From Planktomarina sp. (GTDB lineage: Bacteria; Pseudomonadota; Alphaproteobacteria; Rhodobacterales; Rhodobacteraceae), in NCBI GenBank assembly GCA_020629235.1, contig JAHDDS010000005.1, positions 18,098 to 81,460 of the forward strand: a stretch of DNA of 63,363 nt, given 5' to 3'. Positions 17,403 through 25,717 of this stretch are shown one piece after another (position 1 is the stretch's first letter; the number at the start of each line of letters is the position of its first letter). The translations under genes were made by a program, and so were the position numbers. The notes under the pieces are model-generated. The model saw only the letters and a program-made list of their open reading frames with translations. It was not told where the DNA came from and made no database searches.

Positions 17403-18563
17403 ATGGTTCTGAAGTATTTCAAAGCGGCCGCGGCCCAACCGGAAGAGGTCAAAGCCTCGGCCGCGGGGCGGGTGATTTCTTACCATTCTTCGGGCCGCGT
17501 GGTGTGGTCGCCGCGCGATGCGGTGTCCATGGTGCGCAACGGCTTTCAGGGAAACCCCGTGGGTTTCCGTGCCGTGCGCCTGATCGCTGAAGCCGCGTCC
17601 AACCTGCCCGTGGTGCTGCAAGACGGCGCGCAACGCTTTGACAGCCATCCGGTGTTGCAAGTCCTGTCCGCGCCCAACCCGGCCCAGACCCAGTCCGATC
17701 TGCTGGACGCCATCGTGGGCCAGTTGGTGCTGTCGGGCAACGCCTATGTCGAACAGGTGGCCGACACCACCGGGGCCGTGGTGGAACTGCACGTGCTGCG
17801 GTCGGACCGCATGTCCGTGGTGCCCGGGACCGACGGCTGGCCCGTGGCGTATGAATACGCCGTGGGGGGGCGCAAGCACCGCTTTTCCATGGTGGACGCC
17901 GCCCCCATCTGCCACATCAAATCCTTCCACCCCCTGGATGATCATTACGGTTTGTCGCCGTTCCAAGCCGCCGCCCAAGCGGTGGATGTGCACAACGCGG
18001 CGTCCAGCTGGTCCAAAGCCCTGCTGGACAATGCCGCGCGGCCATCGGGCGCGATTGTCTACAAAGGTGCAGACGGGCAGGGCAGTCTGGCCCCCGATCA
18101 ATACGACCGCCTGGTGAACGAAATGGAAGCCCACCACCAAGGCGCGCGCAACGCAGGCCGGCCCATGTTGCTGGAAGGGGGCCTGGATTGGAAACCCATG
18201 GGCTTCAGCCCGTCCGATATGGAATTCCAGAAAACCAAAGAAGCCGCCGCGCGTGAAATCGCCACCGCCTTTGGCGTTCCGCCCATGTTGCTGGGGATCC
18301 CAGGCGACGCCACCTATGCCAACTATGCTGAAGCGAACCGGGCGTTTTACCGCCACACCGTGCTGCCCCTGGCGGACCGGGTGGTGGCCGCCCTGTCGAA
18401 CTGGCTGGTGGGGCCGGACGCACAGCTGAAAGTGGACCTGGACCGGGTGCCCGCCTTGGCCACCGAACGCGACGCGCAATGGGCGCGCATCACCGGCGCG
18501 GACTTCCTGTCAGAGGCTGAAAAACGCCAACTGTTGGGCCTGCCTGCAGGGGACGCAAAATGA
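17403..18563 (+). CDS. GTA g3, portal protein (HK97 type)
   Basis: 386 residues. Typical HK97-family portal features: early FRAVRLIAEAASNLPVVL, then LVLSGNAYVEQV, an aspartate-rich middle, and FGVPPMLLGIPGDATYANYAEANRAFYRHTVLPLADRV in the C-terminal third. The dodecameric ring at one capsid vertex is the DNA channel and the terminase docking site. Start 17403 has AGGAGGAG seven bases upstream, among the strongest sites in the window. It overlaps g3.5 by four bases. Confidence 0.96.
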   Translation: MVLKYFKAAAAQPEEVKASAAGRVISYHSSGRVVWSPRDAVSMVRNGFQGNPVGFRAVRLIAEAASNLPVVLQDGAQRFDSHPVLQVLSAPNPAQTQSDLLDAIVGQLVLSGNAYVEQVADTTGAVVELHVLRSDRMSVVPGTDGWPVAYEYAVGGRKHRFSMVDAAPICHIKSFHPLDDHYGLSPFQAAAQAVDVHNAASSWSKALLDNAARPSGAIVYKGADGQGSLAPDQYDRLVNEMEAHHQGARNAGRPMLLEGGLDWKPMGFSPSDMEFQKTKEAAAREIATAFGVPPMLLGIPGDATYANYAEANRAFYRHTVLPLADRVVAALSNWLVGPDAQLKVDLDRVPALATERDAQWARITGADFLSEAEKRQLLGLPAGDAK

Positions 18564-18796
18564 CAGAACACCCTGATTTCCGCCTGGGCTATGACCCCAA
18601 AATGTTCGACCCCGCCGTGCGGATCGAAGCCAACGAACGCCTGTCCGCCATGCAGTTCGAAATGCTGAACACCCGCTTGGACCGGATCGAAGAAGCCATG
18701 GAACGCTTGGAAAAACGCCTGTGGCTGACTGTCTTTGGCGTGGCCGGGGCGATCCTGACCCAGGCCTTCCAGTCTTTCATCACCGCCCCGCTGTAA
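18560..18796 (+). CDS. GTA g3.5, small coiled-coil/membrane protein
   Basis: 78 residues: a short polar N-terminus, a heptad-rich helix (FEMLNTRLDRIEEAMERLEKRL, about 32-53) and one C-terminal hydrophobic segment (WLTVFGVAGAILTQAFQSFI, about 55-74). It sits between portal and protease genes, as the unnumbered orf g3.5 of RcGTA does, and overlaps the g3 stop. No particle role is established for it that I know. It could be a membrane-linked assembly factor. Confidence 0.85.
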   Translation: MTEHPDFRLGYDPKMFDPAVRIEANERLSAMQFEMLNTRLDRIEEAMERLEKRLWLTVFGVAGAILTQAFQSFITAPL

Positions 18797-18807
18797 GGAA
18801 CCAGACC

Positions 18808-19407
18808 ATGACCCAAGCGTTTGATCTTGAACATAAATTCGCCCGCATCGACAGCGCAGTGGCCCAGGATGACACCATGGCCATCGAAGGCTATGCCAGC
18901 TTTTTCGGCACGCCCGATCAAAGCCGCGATGTGGTGGCCAAGGGGGCCTATGCCAAATCGCTGAAGGCGCTGGCCGACGCGGGCCGCACGGTGAAAATGC
19001 TGTGGCAACACGACCCGGCCCAACCCATTGGCGTGTGGGACACGGTGCGCGAAGACGACCGCGGTCTTTATGTCAAAGGTCGCCTGCTGCCCGGGGTGCC
19101 GCGCGCCAAAGAAGCCGCAAGCCTGTTGCAAGCGGGGGCCATGGACGGGTTGTCCATCGGATACCGCACCGTGCGGTCCCACAAGGACGCCCAAGGCCAG
19201 CGCGTGCTGGACGAATTGGACCTGTGGGAAGTGTCGCTGGTGACATTTCCGATGCTGCCGCAAGCGCGCGTCGGGGCCAAATCCGACGCCCTTGATCTGA
19301 CCCCTTATTCCGAAATTGCCCAGGCCTTTGACACGGCCCGGGCGATGTTGGCCACATCCCTGGCCCCAACCCCGTCAAAGCCAACCCAATCCAAGGATGA
19401 ATTTTGA
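18808..19407 (+). CDS. GTA g4, prohead protease (HK97 family)
   Basis: 199 residues. It contains EGYASFFGTPDQSRDVVAKGAY, LWQHDPAQPIG (catalytic His) and GLSIGYRT with the catalytic Ser, then LWEVSLVTFPMLPQARV, the conserved order of U35/HK97 maturation proteases. It trims the N-terminal region of the capsid protein during head maturation. AAGGA lies upstream of ATG 18808. The stop overlaps the g5 start (TGATG). Confidence 0.95.
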   Translation: MTQAFDLEHKFARIDSAVAQDDTMAIEGYASFFGTPDQSRDVVAKGAYAKSLKALADAGRTVKMLWQHDPAQPIGVWDTVREDDRGLYVKGRLLPGVPRAKEAASLLQAGAMDGLSIGYRTVRSHKDAQGQRVLDELDLWEVSLVTFPMLPQARVGAKSDALDLTPYSEIAQAFDTARAMLATSLAPTPSKPTQSKDEF

Positions 19408-20594
19408 TGACACCACCTGAGACCAAAGCTCAGGCCGGGGGCGCACCGTCGCCGGCGGCTGAGATGAAAACGGCCCTGGCCGGGTTCGTCACGGATCTGA
19501 GCCATTTCAAAACTGACATTCAAACCCAACTTACAAAACAGGAAGAGCGACTGATGATGCTGGATCGCAAATCTGCAGCCCTGGCCCGTCCGGCCTTGGC
19601 CACCACTGCCGGGGCCGACGCCCCCCACCAAAAAGCCTTCAACGCCTATGTGCGGTCGGGCGACGACGACGCCCTGCGCGGCTTGGAACTGGACGGCAAA
19701 GCCATGTCCACCGCTGTGGCGGGCGACGGCGGGTATCTGGTGGACCCAGAAACCGCAGCGTCCATCCAGTCCGTTCTGTCGGGCACAGCCTCCATTCGCG
19801 CCATCGCCAATGTGGTGAACGTGGAAGCCACATCTTACGATGTGTTGGTGGACAATTCTGACGTGGGCACCGGCTGGGCCACAGAAACGGGCGGCCAAGC
19901 TGAAACCGGCACCCCAAATGTGGACCGGATCACCATTCCTTTGCACGAACTGTCGGCATTGCCCAAAGCGTCCCAGCGGTTGCTGGACGACAGCGCGTTC
20001 GACGTGGAAACCTGGTTGGCGGGCAAAATCGCCGACAAATTCGCCCGGGCCGAGGCTGCGGCTTTTGTGAACGGCGACGGCGTGGACAAGCCCAAAGGGT
20101 TCTTGACCTATGCCACAGCCGACAACGGGTCCGAGGTGTGGGGCGAATTGGGCCACATCAAATCGGGCGCAGACGGTGCGTTTGACGCGGCCAATCCTGC
20201 CGATGCGATCATCGACCTGGTCTATGCCCTGGGGGCAGATTACCGCGCCAATGCGTCCTTTGTGATGAATTCCAAAACAGCAGGCGAAGTGCGCAAGCTG
20301 AAAGACGCGGACGGGCGTTTCTTGTGGGCCGACAGCCTGGCCGACGGTCAGCCGCCGCGCCTGATGGGATACCCTGTGTTGACGGCCGAAGACATGCCCG
20401 ACATCGACACATGGGCGCCCGCCATTGCGTTCGGTGATTTTTCCAAAGGCTACACCGTGGCCGAACGCCCAGACACGCGCATCCTGCGCGATCCGTTCAG
20501 CGCGAAACCCCATGTCCTGTTTTACGCCACCAAGCGCGTGGGCGGGGACGTGACGGATTTTTCCGCCATCAAACTGCTGAAATTCGCGGCCTAA
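19407..20594 (+). CDS. GTA g5, major capsid protein (HK97 fold)
   Basis: 395 residues. The first ~100 form a scaffold-like delta domain with a coiled-coil stretch (LAGFVTDLSHFKTDIQTQLTKQEERLMMLD) removed by g4. The mature part contains GGYLVDPETAASIQSVL, ATETGGQAETGTPNVDRITIPLHELSALPKASQRLL and DPFSAKPHVLFYATKRVGGDV, typical of HK97-like capsids. The ATG at 19407 is preferred over the TTG one codon earlier because AAGGA is spaced for it. A 177-base structured gap follows. Confidence 0.97.
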   Translation: MTPPETKAQAGGAPSPAAEMKTALAGFVTDLSHFKTDIQTQLTKQEERLMMLDRKSAALARPALATTAGADAPHQKAFNAYVRSGDDDALRGLELDGKAMSTAVAGDGGYLVDPETAASIQSVLSGTASIRAIANVVNVEATSYDVLVDNSDVGTGWATETGGQAETGTPNVDRITIPLHELSALPKASQRLLDDSAFDVETWLAGKIADKFARAEAAAFVNGDGVDKPKGFLTYATADNGSEVWGELGHIKSGADGAFDAANPADAIIDLVYALGADYRANASFVMNSKTAGEVRKLKDADGRFLWADSLADGQPPRLMGYPVLTAEDMPDIDTWAPAIAFGDFSKGYTVAERPDTRILRDPFSAKPHVLFYATKRVGGDVTDFSAIKLLKFAA

Positions 20595-20607
20595 CGGCTT
20601 TGCGATA

Positions 20608-20721
20608 GGGGTGGGGGCCTTCCTTTCCTGTCCCCACCCCGGCGGACGCGCACCATACCAAACCAAAGTGTTGTCTAGCTGCTCCCCCTCCGTCCGAGCA
20701 ACGCTTTGGGGGCGCGTCCGC
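20608..20721 (+). other. Structured segment between capsid (g5) and connector (g6) genes
   Basis: First a 9-bp hairpin, GGGGTGGGG/CCCCACCCC, with a 15-base loop (20608-20640). Then a two-storey hairpin: outer arms GCGGACGCGC (20642-20651) and GCGCGTCCGC (20712-20721) pair perfectly, and inside them CCAAAGTGTTG (20663-20673) pairs with CAACGCTTTGG (20699-20709) with one wobble. There is no T-run. The segment ends 50 bases before g6. Attenuation or mRNA processing that lowers expression after the capsid gene is a reasonable guess. Confidence 0.75.
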
Positions 20722-20771
20722 TTCCCATCCACCCCAACCAGGGGGCCCGCATTTTTCGGAGCCTGTGAAAC

Positions 20772-21371
20772 ATGATGTTAGTCGAAGAGACCACGATCCC
20801 CGCCGCCGCCCTGCCGGTGGACGCGTTCAAGGATCACCTGCGCCTGGGCACAGGCTTTGCCGATGACGGGGTGCAAGATGCCGTGCTGGACAGCTTCCTG
20901 CGGGCGGCCTTGGCCGCGATCGAAGCGCGCACGGGCAAAATCCTGCTGACCCGCGAATTTTCTTGGGCCTTAAGCGATTGGCGCGACCGCTGTTCGCAGC
21001 CCTTGCCCGTGGCCCCCATCACCGGCCTGGTGTCGGTGACGGTGCTGGACCGCGCGGGCAGTGCCACGCCCCAGCCCCTGACCGATTTTGTGCTGGAACA
21101 AGACCACCAGCGCCCCCGGTTGACGGCGGCGGGCCCGCTGCTGCCAGCGATTCCCACGCGGGGGTCCGTGTCGGTGCGCTTTGTGGCAGGGTTTGCCACC
21201 ACCTTCGCAGGGCTGCCTGCCGATCTGGCGCAAGCGGTGCTGATGCTGGCCAGCCATTACTATGACAACCGCAACGCGCTGGGCATTCCGGACACGTCGC
21301 TGCCCTTTGGCGTGGCGGTGCTGGTGGAACGGTACAAGACCGTGCGCATCCTGGGGGGGGCACGCCCATGA
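20772..21371 (+). CDS. GTA g6, head-tail connector
   Basis: 199 residues with the gp6-like connector N-terminus (ALPVDAFKDHLRLGTG..., AVLDSFLRAALAAIEARTGKILL), a beta-rich middle and a C-terminal helix (ADLAQAVLMLASHYYDNRNALG) seen in phage HK97 gp6 proteins. It binds under the portal in the neck. Its stop overlaps the g7 start. Confidence 0.92.
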   Translation: MMLVEETTIPAAALPVDAFKDHLRLGTGFADDGVQDAVLDSFLRAALAAIEARTGKILLTREFSWALSDWRDRCSQPLPVAPITGLVSVTVLDRAGSATPQPLTDFVLEQDHQRPRLTAAGPLLPAIPTRGSVSVRFVAGFATTFAGLPADLAQAVLMLASHYYDNRNALGIPDTSLPFGVAVLVERYKTVRILGGARP

Positions 21372-21706
21372 CTGGCCCCCGTCTGACCCGCCGCTTGGTG
21401 TTGGAAGAAAAGGTCCAGACCGCCGATGGGGCGGGGGGCTTTGTGGAAACTTGGCACGCCCTGGGCACGCTGTGGGGCGACGTGCGGTCGCGCGGCGGCG
21501 GCGAAGGCGAAGTGGACCATTTGCGCCAATCGAAAACAGCGCTGACCGTGTCGATCCGGTCGGCGGGCTTTGGCGCCCCATCGCGCCCCAAGCCGGGCCA
21601 ACGCTTCACCGAAGGGGCGCGGGTCTTTGACATTCACGCCGTGGTGGAACGCGATCCGTCGGCGCGGTTTTTGGACTGTCTGTGCACAGAGGAGGTGCTG
21701 ACATGA
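21368..21706 (+). CDS. GTA g7, head-tail adaptor/stopper
   Basis: 112 residues of the phage head-tail joining family (SPP1 gp16-like): LTRRLVLEEKVQTADGAGGFVETWHALGTLWGDVRSR and the closing KPGQRFTEGARVFDIHAVVERD. A small beta-barrel that closes the neck below the connector. It overlaps both g6 and g8 by four bases. Confidence 0.92.
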   Translation: MTGPRLTRRLVLEEKVQTADGAGGFVETWHALGTLWGDVRSRGGGEGEVDHLRQSKTALTVSIRSAGFGAPSRPKPGQRFTEGARVFDIHAVVERDPSARFLDCLCTEEVLT

Positions 21707-22113
21707 CCTATGCCCTGGGCAGCGCGTTGCAGGCTGCCGTGTACCAATGCCTGACCAATGATGCGCCCCTGACCGCCTTGGTGGGCAGCGATATCTTTGA
21801 CGCGACCCCGCCCGGCACGCCCCCCAGCACCTACGTCAGCTTGGGCCCGGAAGAGGTGAAGGACGCGTCGGATGTGTGTTCTGACGGGGCGTTCCATGAA
21901 TTCACCGTGTCCGTGGTGACGGACCAAGCGGGATTCCAATCCGCCAAGGACATCGCGGCGGCAATTTGTGATGCGCTGGTGGGGGCCGATCTGGTGCTGA
22001 CGCGCGGGGCATTGATTGCCCTGTGGTTTTTGCGCGCCAAGGCCGCACGGTCCGACAATGGCACCACCCGGCGGGTGGACCTGATGTTTCGGGCGCGGGT
22101 TCAAGACGACTGA
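21703..22113 (+). CDS. GTA g8, tail terminator (DUF3168)
   Basis: 136 residues starting at the ATG that overlaps the g7 stop. TYALGSALQAAVYQCLTNDAPLTALVG and YVSLGPEEVKDASD...FHEFTVSVVTDQAGFQ are the DUF3168 pattern. It caps the tail tube and joins it to the neck. The gap to g9 is 53 bases with a clear AAGGAG and nothing else. Confidence 0.9.
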   Translation: MTYALGSALQAAVYQCLTNDAPLTALVGSDIFDATPPGTPPSTYVSLGPEEVKDASDVCSDGAFHEFTVSVVTDQAGFQSAKDIAAAICDALVGADLVLTRGALIALWFLRAKAARSDNGTTRRVDLMFRARVQDD

Positions 22114-22166
22114 CCCACGATCCCTGATTTTCTTTCTGAAATTTAGATGTTTAAGGAGACAACGAC

Positions 22167-22580
22167 ATGGCTGCTCAAAACGGGCGCGACCTGCTGCTGA
22201 AGGTCGATATGGATGGGAACGGACTGTTCCAAACGGTGGCGGGCCTGCGGGCCACGCGCATCAGCTTTAACGCCGAAACGGTGGATGTCACCAACCTGGA
22301 CAGCCAAGGCGGCTGGCGCGAATTGCTGGCGGGGGCTGGCATCAAATCGGCGTCCATTTCCGGCGCTGGCGTCTTCAAGGACGAACTAACCGATGGCCGC
22401 ATCCGCGAAATTTTCTTCGACGGTGCGCATCCGCAGTTTGAAATCATCGTGCCTGATTTTGGCGTCATCGAAGGCCCGTTCCAAGTGGCGGGGCTGGAAT
22501 ATGCCGGCACCCACAATGGCGAGGCGACCTATGACATGTCGCTGGCGTCTGCCGGGCTTTTGGACTTCACGGCCCTGTAA
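22167..22580 (+). CDS. GTA g9, major tail (tube) protein
   Basis: 137 residues. GRDLLLKVDMDGNGLFQTVAGLRATRISFNAETVDVTN and WRELLAGAGIKSASISGAGVF match the phage major tail protein (TP901-1-like) family. It polymerises into the short GTA tail tube. AAGGAG stands upstream. The stop overlaps the g10 start by one base. Confidence 0.93.
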   Translation: MAAQNGRDLLLKVDMDGNGLFQTVAGLRATRISFNAETVDVTNLDSQGGWRELLAGAGIKSASISGAGVFKDELTDGRIREIFFDGAHPQFEIIVPDFGVIEGPFQVAGLEYAGTHNGEATYDMSLASAGLLDFTAL

Positions 22581-22903
22581 TGGCGAACCCGTTTGCAGGC
22601 GAAGTCACGGTGGTGATCGACGGGACCCCCCGGGTGGGCAAGCTGACCCTGGGGGCCTTGGCCGAACTGGAAGCCGCCATGGACGGCGACACCCTGTTTG
22701 CCTTGATCGAACGCTTTGACAGCCAAGGCTTTTCCGCGCGCGACGTGTTGGCGGTGCTGGCGGCCGGACTGCGCGGCGGCGGCTGGCAGGGCAGGGTGTC
22801 TGATCTGCTGACGGCGGACATCGGCGGTGGCCCCGTCGGCGCAGGGCGGGCCGCGGCGCAAATGCTGGCGCTGGCCTTTGCCCCGCCCCAGGACGCGCCC
22901 TGA
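22580..22903 (+). CDS. GTA g10, tail assembly chaperone (GTA_gp10 family)
   Basis: 107 residues with FAGEVTVVIDGTPRVGKLTLGALAELEAAMDG and ARDVLAVLAAGLRGGG, the GTA_gp10 domain. It sits between tail tube and tape-measure genes, where tailed phages encode the tail chaperone pair, here as two separate genes (g10, g10.1) with no frameshift needed. ATGA-type overlaps link it to both neighbours. Confidence 0.92.
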   Translation: MANPFAGEVTVVIDGTPRVGKLTLGALAELEAAMDGDTLFALIERFDSQGFSARDVLAVLAAGLRGGGWQGRVSDLLTADIGGGPVGAGRAAAQMLALAFAPPQDAP

Positions 22904-23115
22904 TGCTGGCCTGGGCGGCGATGCACCGGGCGGGCCTGGCGCGCTTGAAGCTGACACCCGCCCAATTTTGGGCCCTGACGCCCCACGATCTGTTGGTGAT
23001 GCTGGGCCTGGACCAAGGCCCTGCCGCCATGACCCGGGACCGCCTGACCACCTTGATGGACGCGTTCCCAGACACGGACCGCGACAGCGAAGACAAAGGA
23101 CACGACAATGGCTGA
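22903..23115 (+). CDS. GTA g10.1, small tail chaperone partner
   Basis: 70 residues, ending in an acidic tail. The GLARLKLTPAQFWALTPHDLLVMLG core is the phage tail assembly chaperone (rcc01693-type) domain. It overlaps g10 at the start and g11 at the end (eight bases). It probably acts with g10 on the tape-measure protein. Confidence 0.9.
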   Translation: MLAWAAMHRAGLARLKLTPAQFWALTPHDLLVMLGLDQGPAAMTRDRLTTLMDAFPDTDRDSEDKGHDNG

Positions 23116-23743
23116 TTTTGACGATTTCGACGGCCTTCTGGACGGGCTTAGCAGCAGCACCGATGTGATTGCCGCTTTCACCGCCGAACTGGAACGCCTG
23201 CAAACCACCACGGATCAGACCAAGGCCAACGTCAGCGCCTTGGACCGGTCCATGTCGGGGGGCTTGCGCAAAGCCTTCGACGGGTTGGTTTTTGACGGGT
23301 ATCGCCTGTCGGACGCCCTGGGGGTGGTGGCAAAATCAGTGGCCAACACCGCCTATAACGCGGCACTGAAACCCGTGACCGACCACTTCGGCGGGCTGAT
23401 CGGCGGGGCCATGAACGGTCTGTTCGGTGGCAAATTCGCCGACGGCGGGGTCTTCAGCCAGGGCCGGGTGCACGCCTTTGCCAAGGGCGGGGTCATCGAC
23501 GGCCCGGCCACATTTCCCATGCAGGGGGGCTTGGGGCTGATGGGCGAAGCGGGGCCAGAAGCGATCATGCCGCTGACGCGCGGGGCCGACGGCAAGCTGG
23601 GGGTCAAAGCCCAAGGCGGGGCACAGCACGTGCAGGTGACCATGAACATCACCACCCCCGATGTGGGGGGCTTCCAGCGCAGCCAAAGCCAAATCGCCGC
23701 CAACATGTCGCGCGCCTTGTCGCGCGGCCAACGCAATTCCTGA
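23108..23743 (+). CDS. GTA g11, tape-measure protein
   Basis: 211 residues, short as expected for the short GTA tail. The N-terminal half is helical (DVIAAFTAELERLQTTTDQTKANVSALDRSMSGGLRKAF) and the C-terminal half is Gly-rich with FADGGVFSQG, FAKGGVIDGPATFPMQGGLGLMGEAGPEAIMPLTRG, the usual tail-end motif of lambda-like tape measures. It sets tail length. GGAGGG after its stop serves g12. Confidence 0.93.
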   Translation: MADFDDFDGLLDGLSSSTDVIAAFTAELERLQTTTDQTKANVSALDRSMSGGLRKAFDGLVFDGYRLSDALGVVAKSVANTAYNAALKPVTDHFGGLIGGAMNGLFGGKFADGGVFSQGRVHAFAKGGVIDGPATFPMQGGLGLMGEAGPEAIMPLTRGADGKLGVKAQGGAQHVQVTMNITTPDVGGFQRSQSQIAANMSRALSRGQRNS

Positions 23744-23756
23744 CGGAGGGTTCCCC

Positions 23757-24389
23757 ATGGCGTTTCACGACCTTCAATTCCCCACCAATTTGTCTTTTGG
23801 ATCCTCGGGCGGGCCCGAGCGGCGCACCGAGATTGTGACCCTGGCCAACGGCTTTGAAGAACGCAACACGCCGTGGGAACATTCGCGCCGCCGCTATGAC
23901 GCGGGCGCGGCCCTGCGGTCTTTGACCGATGTGGAAGACGTGCTGCATTTCTTTGAAGCCCGCCGTGGCCCGCTGCACGCGTTTCGCTGGAAAGACTGGG
24001 CGGATTACAAATCCAAAGCTGCCGACCGCCAAGTGGACCCCACCGACCAAGTGCTGGGCACGGGCGACGGGGTGGTGACCGAATTTCAACTGATCAAGCG
24101 GTACGGCGCGGGGGATGCGGTTTATGACCGGCCCATCCGCAAGCCGGTGCCGGGTTCGGTGCAAGTGGCCGTCGGCGGCGTGGTGCAGGTGGATACGGTG
24201 GATTTCACTGTGGATTATGCCACTGGGATCGTCAGCTTTGCGCACCCGGTCGATGAATTTGCAGACGTGACTGCGGGGTTCGAATTCGACGTGCCCGTGC
24301 GCTTTGACACCGACCACATCGTCACATCTGTCGACACGTTCAACGCGGGCCAAGTCCCCAACATTCCAGTGGTGGAGGTGCGGGTATGA
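23757..24389 (+). CDS. GTA g12, distal tail protein (DUF2460)
   Basis: 210 residues. Start MAFHDLQFP is set by GGAGGG upstream. FGSSGGPERRTEIVTLANGFEERNTPWEHSRRRYDAG, then FFEARRGPLHAFRWKDWADYKS, are the DUF2460 hallmarks. It links tail tube and hub. It overlaps g13 by four bases. Confidence 0.93.
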   Translation: MAFHDLQFPTNLSFGSSGGPERRTEIVTLANGFEERNTPWEHSRRRYDAGAALRSLTDVEDVLHFFEARRGPLHAFRWKDWADYKSKAADRQVDPTDQVLGTGDGVVTEFQLIKRYGAGDAVYDRPIRKPVPGSVQVAVGGVVQVDTVDFTVDYATGIVSFAHPVDEFADVTAGFEFDVPVRFDTDHIVTSVDTFNAGQVPNIPVVEVRV

Positions 24390-25282
24390 CCGCCGCCAAT
24401 GCAGCCACCGACGCGCTTCACGCGCACTTGAAGACCGGCGTCACCACCGTGGCGCGGGCCTGGGTCATTGAACGCAAAGACGGCACCGTGCTGGGGTTCA
24501 CCGATCACGATATGGACCTGGTGGTGGACGGATACGATTGCACCGCCCAAACCGGCATGACCGCCAAAGCCCTGATCCAAACCACGGGCCTGGCGGTGGA
24601 CAACACCGAAGCCCAAGGGGCCTTGTCCGACGCGCGCATCACAGAGGCGGATATCAACGCGGGCCTCTATGACCACGCGGCGGTGAAAACCTGGCTGGTG
24701 AACTGGCGCAACGTGGCCGACGCCAAGCTGACATTTCAGGGCACGCTTGGGGAAATCCGGCGCAACGGCGGCGCGTTTGAAGTGGAACTGCGGGGCCTGA
24801 CCGAAGACCTGAACACCCAGCAGGGGCGGGTGTATCAAAAGACCTGTCCCCACGTGATGGGCGACGCGGGCTGCCGGGTGGATATGACCGACCCCGCCCA
24901 CCACCTGCGCGCGGCCCTGCTGGGCATCGAAGACCGCAAGCGCCTGCGCCTTGCCCACGACGGGACGTTCCCCGAAGGCTGGTTTTTGCGCGGCAAGCTG
25001 GTGGTGGAAAGCGGGGCGGGCCAACACTATGTCAGTTGGATTGCCAGCGACACGGTGGAAGACGGCGTCCGCGTGTTGGAAACCTGGGAACCCATCCGCG
25101 CCGATCTGCAGGCCGGCGATGTCGTGTTGGTCTGGGCGGGCTGCGACGGGCGGTTGTCCACCTGCCGTGACCGGTTCCACAACGTGGTGAACTTCGGCGG
25201 CTTTCCCCACATCCCGGGCGAAGACTGGATGATGTCTGTGCCCGTGCGCAGCGGCGACAATTCCGGCGGCAGCCTGTCATGA
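24386..25282 (+). CDS. GTA g13, tail hub protein (DUF2163/BR0599), possible Fe-S site
   Basis: 298 residues of the DUF2163 plus phage BR0599 type. TVARAWVIERKDGTVLGFTDHDMDL opens the protein. Four cysteines are placed as two pairs, Cys154/Cys163 (TCPHVMGDAGC) and Cys253/Cys260 (GCDGRLSTC), fitting the iron-sulfur cluster reported for the RcGTA hub. It is the junction between tube and baseplate. Overlaps g12 and g14. Confidence 0.93.
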   Translation: MTAANAATDALHAHLKTGVTTVARAWVIERKDGTVLGFTDHDMDLVVDGYDCTAQTGMTAKALIQTTGLAVDNTEAQGALSDARITEADINAGLYDHAAVKTWLVNWRNVADAKLTFQGTLGEIRRNGGAFEVELRGLTEDLNTQQGRVYQKTCPHVMGDAGCRVDMTDPAHHLRAALLGIEDRKRLRLAHDGTFPEGWFLRGKLVVESGAGQHYVSWIASDTVEDGVRVLETWEPIRADLQAGDVVLVWAGCDGRLSTCRDRFHNVVNFGGFPHIPGEDWMMSVPVRSGDNSGGSLS

Positions 25283-25713
25283 CCCAAGCCGTGGTGGACG
25301 CCGCGCGCGCCTGGATCGGCACGCCCTATCTGCACCAGGCCAGCACCAAAGGCGCGGGCAGCGATTGTTTGGGCCTGGTGCGCGGTGTGTGGCGCGACCT
25401 GCTGGGGGCCGAGCCCGCCCAGGTCCCGGTTTATTCCCGCGACTGGGACGAGGTGGACCGCGCAGAACGGCTGTGGCGGGCCACCGCGCGGTATCTGCTG
25501 GCCAAGCCCCTGGCCCACGCCGCCCCAGGCGACGTGATATTGTTTCGGATGCGCACCGGCTGTGTGGCCAAGCATTTGGGCATTCAATCTGCCGTGGGGG
25601 ACGCGGCGCAATTTATTCACGCCTATGGCGGGTATGCGGTGACGGAAAGTCCCCTCAGCCAGCCGTGGCAGCGCCGGATTGTGGCGCGGTTTGCATTTCC
25701 GTTGAAGGGATAA
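25279..25713 (+). CDS. GTA g14, NlpC/P60-type cell-wall peptidase
   Basis: 144 residues. Catalytic Cys30 is in GSDCLGLVRGVWRDLLG, His99 in VAKHLGIQS, and the third residue is likely in the FIHAYGGYAV stretch. This papain-like fold cuts peptidoglycan so DNA can cross the recipient wall. It sits between hub and megatron genes and ends four bases before g15 (AAGGG in the junction). Confidence 0.94.
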   Translation: MTQAVVDAARAWIGTPYLHQASTKGAGSDCLGLVRGVWRDLLGAEPAQVPVYSRDWDEVDRAERLWRATARYLLAKPLAHAAPGDVILFRMRTGCVAKHLGIQSAVGDAAQFIHAYGGYAVTESPLSQPWQRRIVARFAFPLKG

Positions 25714-25717
25714 ACCC

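Noticed and set aside
22580-23115. A translational frameshift joining the two tail chaperones
   Set aside because: g10 and g10.1 are separate ORFs with an ATG overlap and no slippery sequence was found.
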